A DNA stretch of 64,000 bases from Syngnathus acus (Eukaryota > Chordata > Actinopteri > Syngnathiformes > Syngnathidae), in NCBI RefSeq assembly GCF_901709675.1, contig NC_051107.1:3784001-3848000 (forward strand). Reading direction: 5' to 3'. Within the stretch, counting starts at the first letter, position 1. Each line of letters opens with the position of its first letter. Positions 1-13,200 of the stretch are shown here, piece by piece. The position numbers were made by a program, and so were the translations under genes. The notes below the pieces were generated by a model. The model worked only from the letters and a program-made list of their open reading frames with translations, had not been told where the DNA came from and made no database searches.

Positions 1-840
1 TACAAAGTTGCTTGGAAATCTTTCTGCTGAAAGAAATCCCCTAGAACTCTCACTATGATGTCATAATGATGTCATCTTTATTGTCTGGCCCTAGGAACTA
101 TACATTAAAGCACATACCGCTACTTTGATTACGGGAGCTTGAATCCGTATTAGTGGACGAAAAGGCACAATTGCAACTTCATAACAAAACTTTCCAGCGT
201 AATCCTGCGCAAACCCGTAAAACCCAGTGGAAAACCAAAAAACAAAGTGGGCCACTTTTCTCATGAATGTAACACATATGTTGACTTTCCCTACAAGCCT
301 GTTGGAACTGACCACATCATACATGACATACTGCGGTTAGATTGTAAAACTTGTGTATTCCGATTTTGTCATTCGTAAGCGTATTATATCCAGCTTGGAT
401 GCGATATACGGGAAAAAACTGCTGGCAAAGAAACCAAATCATTCTTAGTGGTCATTGCGGTGTGACACATAATCGCCACATATACTGTACATGTAAAAAC
501 AGGCTGCGTGTGTCTTTGCCAGATCTGCGGGTCCATTTTGCTGCCCTCAGAGGAGCACGAAACTAAATGGCTGCTCTAAGTGTTAGCCTCTAAAATCATC
601 TGCTGTATGCATTACAAAAGAGTCCAAAGAAATTCTGTAGTTGTGCGTGGTTGTGTGTTGGACAATGCAAAAGAAGGCCACATTTTCTAGACTAAGCGCA
701 ATTTCAATACTGAGGTAACACGATTAAGTAAGGGAACCGAAGAAGTATTCAATGCAAGCCTATGAAATATGATTCAAAGCAATGAATGGACACTATTCAT
801 TGTCTCGTAGTGCGTGAGAAATCAAAGGTCAATTAAATCG

Positions 841-853
841 TGCTGAGTCAGCC
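841..853. promoter_or_regulatory. Maf/NRF2-type recognition element (candidate)
   Basis: The sequence TGCTGAGTCAGCC matches 12 of 13 positions of the palindromic T-MARE consensus bound by Maf homodimers, or by small Maf with NRF2 or NFE2. A weaker core (GCTGAGTCAGAG) lies near 17.04 kb. This is a motif match only; no gene start is visible nearby. Confidence 0.25.
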
Positions 854-3108
854 TTAGTAGTTCAGACTGTTTCTCGAAGCAGCATTGAGAAGAAAGAAAA
901 ACACAACTCTCAGGCGTCAGCACACAGGCACTTGGACTTGACACTTCACGTTAAGGAAAAGAACACCGCTTATTAGTCATAGCGGTCTTTGTATCAAAAT
1001 ATTAACTGAAGAACAAACTGGTGGTTGTTTTCCAATATGTCGGTTTTCGTCATGCAAAGAAGTAGTTACTCTGAAAGTTCAGCACAGTGTCAGCGCGTTA
1101 ATAATTACATATGACTGAAAAATCTGTTTGAAGATATTTATCTTGCATTGTTCTGTGTTTGGTCACCTTAACCTGTAGGCTAGCCAAGCTAGCTCAAGCT
1201 AGCTAGCCATAGCTACCTACAGCAACAAAGTTGATACACACAATCTTACAATTCTTCTTTCTATGGCACTTCTCTTTTTGCCACTATCTCCTGGGACAAG
1301 TTGCTCAACAATCATTAGGGGATCTTATTGTGTTCTTTCCAAACAAAGCCGAAACGAGTGGAACATTCCAGCCACGAAGCGTCATCCCTGTGGTTGCGTT
1401 GGACCCTGAGTCTTCTGCCGATTTTTAGGCGAAACGTTGGGGAACCTTTTCACTTTGGAAAATGACATGTGACAAAACGCCTGCTGGGAGTTCTCCATCC
1501 TGTGATTACACGATATACTGGAACGTTTTAAACGCCAGCCTTTGTTCGGCATCATCTGTCAGACAAGCGAGGACCTTAGGCAGGATTATTATGATGACTA
1601 GATTCCACAGAGACCTTGTTTCATTAGTGCGGTGATTATTTAAAACACACAGTGATGCTTGGAAGACCTTTAGGCAGGCGAAGCTTCCAAGAACATGGTT
1701 AGCGATGGTCTACACTATGTTTCAGATTTCATCCAGTTTTCTGCTTTGGGAGCTGTTTGGCTGTGTATACAGAGATATCGTGAGCCGCCAACAGCCACAA
1801 ATTACTATTTTTGCTTCAGCAAAAGTCCGCATAAATGACGTTGACAAGTCGATCTCATTTTTGGCATTACCGGTGGGCTAGAACGGACAGCACAGAAACA
1901 CGAGAATGGAATGAACACACAGGGAGTCAAAAAAAAAAGAAGAATAATCTGAAAACCATAAAACTGGAGATTGCCAATTAGCTTCCAAGTATGCGTCACA
2001 AAATATTTAAGTGCACAACCAGCCCATTATTCTGATGCAGATTATCTTCGGCAAAATACAGCCAACATCTTTAAGGAAGAAACATCAGCCATAAAAGCAT
2101 AATGACATGCAACTATTTTCCCAGTTTGAAAATTGAACTGAAATTATCTTTGTGGAAGAAAAAGAATGATGCTGACATTATGCTGTCAGAACAGCAGGCA
2201 TCACCAAGACAACGAGAAGAAGAGCGTTAGGTTGACAAACACATCCTGCCAAATCGTCTTCAAATTAAATCATAAATGCGGCATTTTTTTTTTTTGCAGC
2301 CGTGCCGAAAAAGTCCTCTCAAATGTCTTACTGACATTTTACCGTGCACTGTGGAAGTTTCCACCAAACAAAATACCACAACTGTCAAAACCAATTTACT
2401 ACGAATATAACCACATTTTCAAATGTTTGCATTTTCTTCGAAAATATTCATTTTTTAAAACCAAATATTTCAAAACAGAGTCATACTCTAGCCTTAAAAT
2501 ATTCTAATGAATGCTTAAGCTAATGAATTCCTTTCAATGCCACCGCAGCCTATTATTTCATATAATTGCTGTCAGCAGAAACCTATCACCAAATATGGTC
2601 GATTCAATATTGTTTTCACAAATCGAATGGGGCAAGGCACACAAAAGACGGGGCGAGGCAGTCTTGAGATGACATCGGCCGGTAGCGTACCGGTCGTTTT
2701 GACCAGCTGCAACCACGTCCGACAGCTCAAAAACCGCCGCTATGCGAGTGGGCACGTGACGGAGAGAAATAGACGCTTCCAAAATGTGCAAAAATCAAAA
2801 TTACAGAGCTGAGGTTGACCAGATCGCAGCTGCCAAACACATGCAGCAAAGGAGAGAGAACTCAAAGGCGTGTTGGGGAACTGGAAAAACTGGAAAAGTG
2901 TCAACTTAAAAGTGACACGATTCTCTGCCGGAACAAAAATAACAACAGAACGCTGTGTGTCTTAATCATAACTCAATTATATTTACAGAAATAATGGACT
3001 TTAATTTGTGTGTGTGTGACATTTAACTCGAGGAAACAGAATATCCGTATCTACATAAATTCCATAAAAACAAAGACAAACCAAAAAATGTAAAGATAAG
3101 TAGTTGGG

Positions 3109-3135
3109 CAGTAGTCCTCAAACTTTTTACCACCC
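3109..3135. mobile_element. hAT-like transposon end, remnant
   Basis: The segment begins CAGTAGTCCTCAAACTTTTT and continues into an ACCACC stretch. It resembles the CAGTGGTTCTCAAAC-type terminal repeat of hAT (Charlie-like) non-autonomous elements common in fish and other vertebrates. I could not find a matching opposite end or a target duplication, so it is called only as a decayed end. A second copy of the same end type lies in mkln1 intron 1. Confidence 0.35.
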
Positions 3136-6100
3136 AAAAATATTTGGCCTACAGACCATTAGAAAAAAATTCTGTCAGGTTTATAAATCTCTGGGGCGAG
3201 TTTTATCTTCTCCAAGGGCACGCTTATTTTGTTATCGCTTCAGGTCATCAGTAAATTCAGCCCATGGACTTCAGAGAACAGATAATATTTCAGTTTGATT
3301 CTAAACGACATAAATTGAGTGCATGTGAGAATAATGGGGCTATATAGCGAAAAAAAAAGGCAGAAGAAAGTCAAAGTGTTCATTATTTTCTCAGTCATGG
3401 GGTTCTGCGGTGAGAATTGGGTCAAGAGGCCCCAGACTGCTGCTGTGCACACTTAACTCACCCCTGAGCTTCTCCTCAGGAAACACATGAAGGAAGGGAA
3501 GGCATGTCAACTCTTTGGATGAAGTGTTGATTGACTCCTGCGGTGAATGACCATATTTCCTAAAAACCACTCTGACAGTCTTGCTAGTTAGCAAGGTCCC
3601 AGGGTGGGTGCACAGGTTATACAAAGGCTAAGGTGCGGAAGCATAGTGAAAACGCTGAAAGAGCATTTTCTGCAGTTTGCAAAAAAAAAAATAGGCTCGC
3701 TTATTATCTTCTGTCATAACACAGGAAAGAAGAGATTTAGATTTCGACAGATTTCAACTTTGTTGACATGGGCTTAAATTACTTTATCAGCTAAGACACA
3801 TTTATATTGTTTGTAATGTTACGTAACCAGATTTTCAAGCATGAAGAATTGCTCATCCGACAAACTGTAACTTCGCTGCTATCATGGCTAATGCTAGTCA
3901 TTTAAGATTTTCTCAAGACAAACACAAAATTGGCCATGCAACAGATCTGATCTTGGAAAATCTCGTCCGTTAAGGTACCACTAGACCGGCTGACTGAGAC
4001 TCAACGTACGGACTAAGGGGAATAACATCCCGATGAATCGGCCTGTGAGATCAACGTCTCAAGAACGTCCAATTTAAGACCTGTCTGTCGTTTACCCATC
4101 TCCACATTCTAGAAATAGAACCTATTTTAAGAGCTCTTCCTCCTCTAGCTTTGTTTATAACATCAAATAGATCAAGATGGACTCTTCTGCCTGGGTGGCT
4201 TTGCGTTTGACTGCATACAACCTTGACAAGGGCGAAGTCGGGGCGTGCTTTGGTCTCTATTTCCATCACCCCCTTCTGTGAGCATTAACAACCCTCACCC
4301 CTTCCTCAACATTCTAGCACGGTGTGTTTGTCTTTTGACCCACTTTGACAGAAAATCAAAGGCTGGCTTTTGCTGTGTCAACACCACCGCCAGCAGTAGT
4401 ATCTTTGTTAGCGCTGGACTCAGATGGAAAGAATGAGCCAGGAGATAAAAGCAGGGGTCCTGTGTCGGAGCCATTAGGGCGGTCCCCACTGAAATCACGG
4501 TTCACTGAACACTTGGCCTTGAAAAAAAAAGTGTGTGCAATTGGGGTTTTATTGGAGGTTACCTTTCTGCAGGTGTATGTTCAGGATTTCTGTTCAGTCC
4601 CTAATTCTAGACTTAGGCCATGTTCAAAGTACAATCTGCTGTTAGTTCTCAATAAAGCAATTTGTTAGTACAATACTTATTTCATCACGTGGTTGCTCAG
4701 TGGAAAAAACTACATGCCGTGGCGGTACAACGTGAGCAAAACAAAACGTCATTTCATTTTTGTGTAAACCTCGTAAATTCTAACACCAATATCACGTGCT
4801 CACATGGGCCTCTAATTCTTTGGAAAACGTTATGTCCTCTTCAGTTTACAAGTGGACCTCAGTGCTCTTTGCTTAGTCCAAACCACCCATAGCCTTAAAA
4901 GCGAAGGTAGCCTGTTTTCATATCTCATAAGTCTCACTCTGTATATTCTCACCTGACACTAACAATGTACACGTGCTGTGTATAAACAAAGGCTTAATTA
5001 ACAAACCGCCCTGCCGTCCTCTTTTTTTATTTTCCTTCGGTTTATTCTACGATCAGCGCTGGTCCTGCCCGGATTAGTGAGGAATGCAGGCTGCTTCAAA
5101 TTCACCAAAGCCTCAGGATTCTGCGAAAATGGCTAAAAACAAACTCAATGCTTCTACTGGACTAACCCCAGCAGAGTCTTGTTGCTGTGTGCACAATTTT
5201 GCTCAGAAATAGCATAATGAGCACAAAGGATAATATAAGATTTGAGGCGTAAACAAGCAAAGACGTGTTGAAGAGGCCCAACTCCATCATTGCAGCATAC
5301 TGTGAAACTCGTTAGCCTTTGGCCCGGTGAGATAAGAACCCGCATGTCAGTTTCAACTCTCAAAAGCCGAAACCCTTTTCTGCAACTCCTCTCCAAAATC
5401 ACTTCACCGACTACTTTGTACACACTTTGTTTAGCTCTTAGAAGAACCTTGAACAGAACTTTGATCTAAAAAATCGAAAACAATATTCTGTGCACGACTC
5501 ACAGAATGTGACCGTGACTCGATTAGCGTAGCATATCATCATCCTCATGTTATCGCCTAAATCTTCACGGCCTTATCACCTTGTGCGTTTCAGTCTTTGG
5601 TCGCTTTGTTGTCATGTACGTGAGGGACATGCTGACCTTAATATGCCCCCTGTAGTCATAAACAGTCTATGTAATGAGAAATTGTTTTTATTGGACTGCT
5701 GTTAGAATAACACAAAATATAATTCAAACCTAGCTTACAGTATATTCCAATTAGAAGTGATGCTATTTGTTTTCAAATACTATGTTCAGATTTTTATCGA
5801 TGTTTTGTTAGCTTGCCTATTGATTCTTGAAGTCATAAACTAATATTCCCATTATATGTTAGCATTTCATTCATTTCGTGGCCACTCTCCAACGATCCAA
5901 GAAATCAACCCATGTCCAGGTACCGTTTTTAAATTCTCGGAATGCCTCGACTGGAAAACCCGTTGACCGCCACGCGACCCGGCCCGATTTGCCTCGTTAA
6001 CCTGGCCTTCCAAAGTGAGAAGTGACAACACAGCAGCTCTCCCTCCTGCCTTGATGAACGACACGGCAAAGCGGTGATAAATGACTCGTCCTCCCCGCTG

Positions 6101-9100
6101 AAAAGCCACATGTGCAGTCAATTCACTCTGCTCACGTGAGCCACACAGGAAGTGTGCAAATGTGTTTGCCCAGGGCACAAAAGAGCCTTTGTCGCCCTAA
6201 TACACTGCAGGTGAATGACATCACTGTGTTGGCTATATTCCCATGAGAAAAATGTCAAAAGTGTGCATCACCCCATCAGTGAATTGATACGCTGACATTT
6301 AATAATCATGTCAGTGATTTCACAACATAAAAGTGACTCACTACATTCACTGTCATTCAATGAGCTTCAATTTACCAAAACACAATCTTCTCTGAGGCTC
6401 TGGCTTCACCTCGAATGCCCTTGCGATATTTAATTTGTCATATCAGTACGGCAGTTTATGCAAGTGTAAGAACAAGGTGCGAAGTTTACTCAACATGTGA
6501 CAATTAATGTGTTACAGTCGACACAAACAATCAGCTCTGAGTGTGCAGCAGGTCAGCAGCAGGTCAACCATGCAACCAGAAATGAACAATAACACACCTT
6601 TTGATTATTATTATTAAATTCGCACCTTATACACTCCTAACTATACATAAACTTCAAGAAAAATTTAGCTTTGACACGTTTTCAGCAAAATGGAACATAA
6701 CTATACAAATTAAAATCTCGTGTGTTAGCCTCGGGCTGTATAAAATATGCAATCTTGCCATGCAAATCGTTGGCAGTGACTCTTGTGATGAGCGTTGAGA
6801 AAACACAGGTTCAATCGCAGTTGTGTAACTTGCCAAAATGTTTCAAGTGCCGCTTTCAATCCCAACCCGGTGTTATTGTTTTGACACTAGCTGCAATTCT
6901 GATGAATATGATTTCAGAATTCTAGAGTGGAGACTATAAAGCTCTTACAAGGCCAAGAAAGTCTGTGTTTAGATAAATTGAACTTAACAATACCCTAATA
7001 AGTCTTCCAGCTTGGATCAACAGGGGTACACGGAACCGACTCGGAATGTCAGCTTAGTCGGGTTACCGTGAAAACCACCAAAAGGTACATTGTGTCTTTG
7101 CTGGGGAGCGATGCGCTCCATTAAATCACCTGATGAGCAAAGCAGCTGCTGCTCCCTCTCCCCTTCGGAACCCTGTGGACCCCAACCCAGCAGGGACCGC
7201 TAACTAATCCTACATCAAAGTACACCCAACCACTTAAATCTGCAGTGATCGTCTTGGTTTTGATGCCTCCTTTTGGACATTTAAACAATCCAAATGGATC
7301 CCAAGTGCCATTAAATAAATTACCCTGCACTACTTATTTTCAGGTACTCTAAATAATCTTCCAAATCAGTCCTTTTTTCTTGGAAAAGATGAAAACAACA
7401 AATATTTTCTCAGCAGGTAAAGAGGATTGATTGGACGTTGAGTTCAACCGCGGAAGATTAACTGGGGAAAAGCAGTTCGTCTTTGTCAGGGACTCGCCCG
7501 ACTGGCTCTATTGACGCCATCCAGACCTGAAATTCTTGGTTGGCAGCAGCCTACCATTCCCCAGAACATTCAGTTCCCATCGCGGTGGCCTCTTCTCTAG
7601 TAACCCTGAATGTACAGTATGACCACAAAGAAGCTGTAATATGCATTCAGAGTTGTGATATAACTCTCCAACCTGTACCATCTACTGTGCTTACCTCCTT
7701 TCTTTCTCATAATACATTCACCTACCATAATAACATCTGTCTTTTCGCCATCACCCCCCTCAAGCATTCTGTTATCGATATGCGCAAGCTGAGGCAACTT
7801 TGATGACATCACCTAACTCGCTTTGGAACTTGAAACTCTTGCCGCAGGTTTCTTCTAACGAGTGAGTAGCTGTAGTGGCATTTAATGCATCTCTATGGAA
7901 GAGGCTAATAAACCAAGTCAAATGCATCTGTTTTTGTCTTGACGGATGAGCACAGGCGGGCGGTAGTGTGCCGTGGCTTATCTTCTTCGGGTGAAGGCCG
8001 GGTACCTGCAGCAGGAACAAAAACAAGTGTTGCTTTCTTTGTCGGGTGGCAGACAGCGGAACCAAAAGTAGGCTTGACAAGAGACAGCAGGGGGGACAAC
8101 ATGACACAATAAACCTATTTATGAACTGCTTTATTGTTAGTACGTTGGCCGTGTTAAACGCCACGGGATCATTTGAGCAGCTTTCGAGCCTTAGACAATA
8201 AGTTATGGGCTTCCAGCACATAACCAGAGCGCAGGAAGGACGTTAACCCGCAGGCGCAGTTCATCCCGCAGATTTTGTTTTTGCTTTGATGGACCAACTT
8301 TGATAGGAAGAAGCTTCACACTGTAAACCCTGCAATAAAAAAATCATTTTATGACGGAAATAGAGGATAGTAAAAAAATAATCCCGAATGTTTTTTTATC
8401 AGGCTTTTGCTTGTTTTGCTCCTAACGTGAAATAATTCGTATTTTTCAACATTTTCCATCATTTCTTATTAAATAAATGCATCAATTCTGATAGCAAAAA
8501 AAGACTTGGGCGAAATTGTGAATATTATATATGTAGGGCAGTTTTGATGATAAAATGAAATTTATGTTTTAGAGTTGTTGTCATTTTACAATTTTACGCG
8601 TCATATTGCAGCTGTATTGTTTACTGCTATGTTTTATGATGTCCAAGCAGGCTGATGTCAGTGTAGGCAAAATGAGTTTGGAGTTAATCACTGAACCGCA
8701 GCTACTGCCTGGGCGAAACAAGAAGTTAATGACAGCCAGCATGTTGCTCCGAAATACTCGGGTTTGCTCTCGCCCTGAAGTCAAATCAATATTTGACTTG
8801 GCCGTGTCCCACCGGTGACCCTCAATTGAGTGAATAGGGATGCGAGGTGCTACCAGTGAAGAATCCACTGATGACCTCTTTAACATGCAGGTGGCATCTG
8901 TTAAGACGTCACAGTGCTCATGTGTAAGACTGTTTTGGGGCACTGAGAAAAAAGCTCTTCACTTAAATGACGCAAACTGAAAATACCACTGGCTCGTTCC
9001 ATAATTTTAGAAAAATGTTGTTTACATTAGCTCACAACGCCGTTAAAGATTTTCTCAAGAGTACACAATCAGACTTTATTTTTAATGTGCGGCAAATCAG

Positions 9101-10243
9101 TTACACCACTTTGTTGTTGCACATTCCGCTTTTTCTCCTCTCGAGTTGCGCTCTCTGCACACTGAGGGTGGTCAAGGACTCGGAAAGCAACTTTCATTAC
9201 CTCATGAAACCGCCACTGAACCAGACAGCCGAGTCGGTCACCCCACAGCGAGTCTGCCGAAGGCAGCGACCTCGTATGCCTTGGGTGACTCAACAGTGTG
9301 AGGGAATAAACAAAGCCAGACTTGCTAGCATTAATCACTCAACACTCTAATTTGCTGCTATACAACTTACACAAGGTTCCGTTTCGGAAAAAAAAAGACA
9401 TTAAACATGATTATGAGATGGAAACTGAATATCATGAATATGTAGTTTGAAATTGGACTTGTTAACTGGTGTTGAATGAAATAAAACTCTGCCAAGGCCT
9501 GCCGGCCCGTCAGACAGGAAGTGCTTTAATCATGGCTTCCTGCGCTTGCCTTGTTTTGTCTGGATGCCGAGAGAGTGATATGTTTCTCATATGTTCAGCA
9601 AAAAGTGGTTTGAATTTTGCAGTTACCCTGTGTCAGTTCGTAGTGGTCAAACTCCCCCTTGGCTCGGACCCCCGCCACTGTTTTGCGAGGGGGTATACAT
9701 TCCGACACATGGTAGTGATGTCACGATAAGGCCCTACACTCGCTCTGACATTTGTTTTCCGAACCCCCGCTGGATCATCTTGCTGTATTCTTGCTACCAT
9801 GGCTTATTATCGTTAGAGCGGAACATCTCACCTCACGTGCAGAGGACAGTCCGGCCAATACAATACACGCATTGTTGTACTCGCTAATCCCCTGTTTCGG
9901 TACATAAACCGGTTTGTTGGCTATTACCAAGTACATTCTTGCTTTTTTTTTTGCGCTCTGTGTAGCTGAGCTTGGCAGTTCAAGGACACTAAAAAAAATA
10001 GGTGCACCATTACGTACTCAAATTAAAATGTACGTACTGTGTACACGGACCAATGCTAACACCGTAATATAGTCATAATTGCAGTAAATATTTACATAAA
10101 AAATCTTTGGACCATATATACACACTGGTACATTCATTAAAAGTTAATAAAATTATAGATTGTAAAATAAATTGTGTTTTTATAAAGTCTGGACGTATTT
10201 GTGTCGTAGATATGTGCCTTAAATTCAGTGATTCGTTTGTGCA

Positions 10244-10257
10244 CCACTAGAGGGCGC
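10244..10257 (+). promoter_or_regulatory. CTCF-type motif, plus orientation
   Basis: CCACTAGAGGGCGC agrees at every position with the CTCF core consensus CCASYAGRKGGCRS. CTCF binds such sites to anchor chromatin loops and orientation matters. It lies downstream of the net1 3' end and faces an opposite-orientation site at 25.7 kb, so the pair would flank net1. Occupancy cannot be judged from sequence. Confidence 0.5.
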
Positions 10258-13200
10258 TCACTCCAACACGGCTAACTCTCACCTTCCCTTAACGAGGCTT
10301 TCTTCGGAAATAGGGTCACATAGAAAGTGAAAGAAAAACCCTGAAAAACTGTCGATGCTTGATGTTTACTTCACCTCATGTTCATCCTAGTAAAGGCTTT
10401 GTAAACATAAAAGCGTAATAACCATATAATCATTCGCCACAGCGTGGCCATTACAGGCTAATCCCGCAGAGTGCTGTGGTCACAAAGCGGCTAGCATGAC
10501 GCAGGGTGGGAGAAGAGGAATGGGGACATTTCACACGTAGTCCGTAACTTCCAAACACGTCACCGTTTTCTCGGTCTCGTGCACGGATTAGGTTTTGCGG
10601 CTTGTCTCAAAGCCGTTAATGTGTTTCACATTACAAGGTGCACGCAGACTCGAAGGAGAATTCATATTTGAGTATCGGTTTGAAACTTATCCCATCACTT
10701 ACGTCGTCTTAACCGATATTATTGACGATTTCTGGGAAGTTCATCGCATTTACTGTTCTTTGTACCAAATAAGGCTTATTTGGAAAATGTGGTTCTCAAA
10801 TTGAGCTGAAATTGTCAATTTTTCTGCTCCATTAGTCAACACTCCACACCCTTCACTAGATTGGAACGCTAAGATCGTAACGTCACCTTAAATTTTTCAA
10901 AGCTCATCAATAAATTTCAGAAAGACATCGATGGTACAGTGTGTGATTGTCGTGTACTGTGAGAAGTGTTTATCTTATCTCGTCTAGTCTTGCCGAGGCT
11001 GTAGCCTTCTAATGTATCTTTCTGCTTTTTGTTATGGCTTCACCTCTCTTTTTCTCACCACTGTTTGTCCTTCTGTTGAGCAGTATATTTATTTATTCGC
11101 ACAACTCTTAAACAACATCACAATGACATCATCTCGGCATGCAAGTCTCATTTACGTAGCGACGTTATGTAGCACACGTTCGGCCTTCCACCTATGCGGG
11201 TACGTGTAATTCTGTTTTTTTCTGCAGCTGATGACATTTGGAATTCCGAGAACGCTTTCCGTAGCATTCTGAGAAAAATCAGCTGCATGAAAATATCAGA
11301 CCGCCATGGTTTTGTTGACACATCAGAGCCTTGTGCAGGTGTCTTTAACTTCTGTCTCCATGCTGCATTGGACATGGCTAGGGTGGAAAATCTTTCCAGC
11401 CTCTGGCAAGTCAGATACAGTGGCTACAAATTGAAAAATTGATTTTGAACGGTGCTGTGTAGACTTTTCATATGCACTCTTGTATATCTAAACAAGCTAC
11501 AGGGAATTTGTAGGGGTTAACGAGAGCTATAATGTTTGGGTAAAAGCTTGTGAGCATTAGTGCAACTATCGAACATAGATATGCAACTATCTCTTCCTTC
11601 CAGATAATCTATCTGCATCCGACTGTCAGACCACTGGGATACAATCCGAGTGGGATTGGGGGAGGTGTCTTATCTCGAACCCTGACACACCTGTTTACCT
11701 CACACAGTCAATAAACAAAACAGAACTAGCACTGAATAAAATAGAGACACTTGTAGTTAGGACCAAATGCGTCATAGGGGTTTTACTATCCTAATCCAAT
11801 CCCATTGGACTATGAAGGAGTCCACCTTCATGACTGACATAGTCTTGTTTAAACTTAATCATGATTTAGAAGAGTCATTGGTATGTGGACTTTTGCTCAC
11901 CAATCAGCTGATTTCATTTCAGTTTACAACTTATCTGTTAGACTTTGGAATGATATACCAAGAGAGCATGTCGTTTTATCAGCAGCGTCAATATGTTAGT
12001 CAATTTGTTAATCCGGAAGTTTCAGTCCTGAATGTTGTGTAGTTTCCGGAAAGTGGCTTTTTTTTTCTTTTCCAAAAATGTCCCCATGTGGCGTTCATAT
12101 TTGGAGATACAGTCCATGTTTTTTTATTGAGCATTCAAAAAGCATCAAGTCTGATAGCTTCGTATTTGAGTCTGTCCGAACCCATTTAGGGTACTTTCCT
12201 CTGAATGCTTCACTTCCTTTACACGTTAATCTCCGTCTTTTATCTCCCTTCTGCTGCTTACCTTGTCACCTCCCTAACATGTCCACAAAGGACGTGTTGT
12301 CAAAGCCAAGGCGCAGAATCATACGGGTGCACAAAAGGAGGGCTTAACTTCTGACAAGGCTCCCCGAAATGCAATCTGGGCCAGGTGTCTGCAGGTACAG
12401 CAAATCTTTGGTGATTTCATCGTCGTGAGTCTTTCAACGTCTCTCCTCTGATATCACGCACAGATTACCTCAGAGCCAACACCATCTGGGAGAGCCATGC
12501 ATGAAACAGTTTGGAAAAGGCCCATTTGAATTATTGTTGTTATCCTTTCTGCTGCAGCTGGCTAGATTTCCATAAATGGCAATGTTTACATTTCACTTGT
12601 ATGAAGTGAAATGGTACTTTTTTTTTTTTTAAAGAAAATAATGTAAACATAAATCTCATACATGGCACATATGCACCTGCATCTGGAACATTTTCGTGTT
12701 GAGAGACATCGAGACAACGTATAATCAAGTCTGAATTGATGTTGCATAAGAAATTGCTTCGCCCTACTTGGAACCACCAAAGGGATGCTTCAACAGCCTG
12801 AAAAGGCGCCGAACCGGTCACAATGAGATAATGACCTCATCTGTTTATCACATGCTTAGAAAAAAAAAAAAACGAAATCTTGTCACATTTGAAATTTGAT
12901 ACGCGGGCTGGTGTTGGACTCTAATCCAAATGCTTGGACCTGTTTTTAGTCAGCACAGTTTTGTTTGTGTTTATTACTGCGGAGAGGTGTGTTTGTTGGC
13001 AGGTATCCACTTTTACTGTCTTGTGTGAAAACGGGACGGAGGTGTGAGTAATCCAGCACCGGGGCTGAGTAATGGCTTGAATAACGCGACGCGTTCCCTC
13101 GGGTGGTGGATGAGGCCCAGATGGCTAGCCAAGGGTTGACACGCAAACACACTGACTCGAGGGAGAGAGCGTTTAATTCAGACAAAGCCAGACTGCTGGA

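Noticed and set aside
9591-9887. 98-codon plus-strand frame in the left flank
   Set aside because: No recognisable domain, no splice context, overlapped by other frames; treated as chance.
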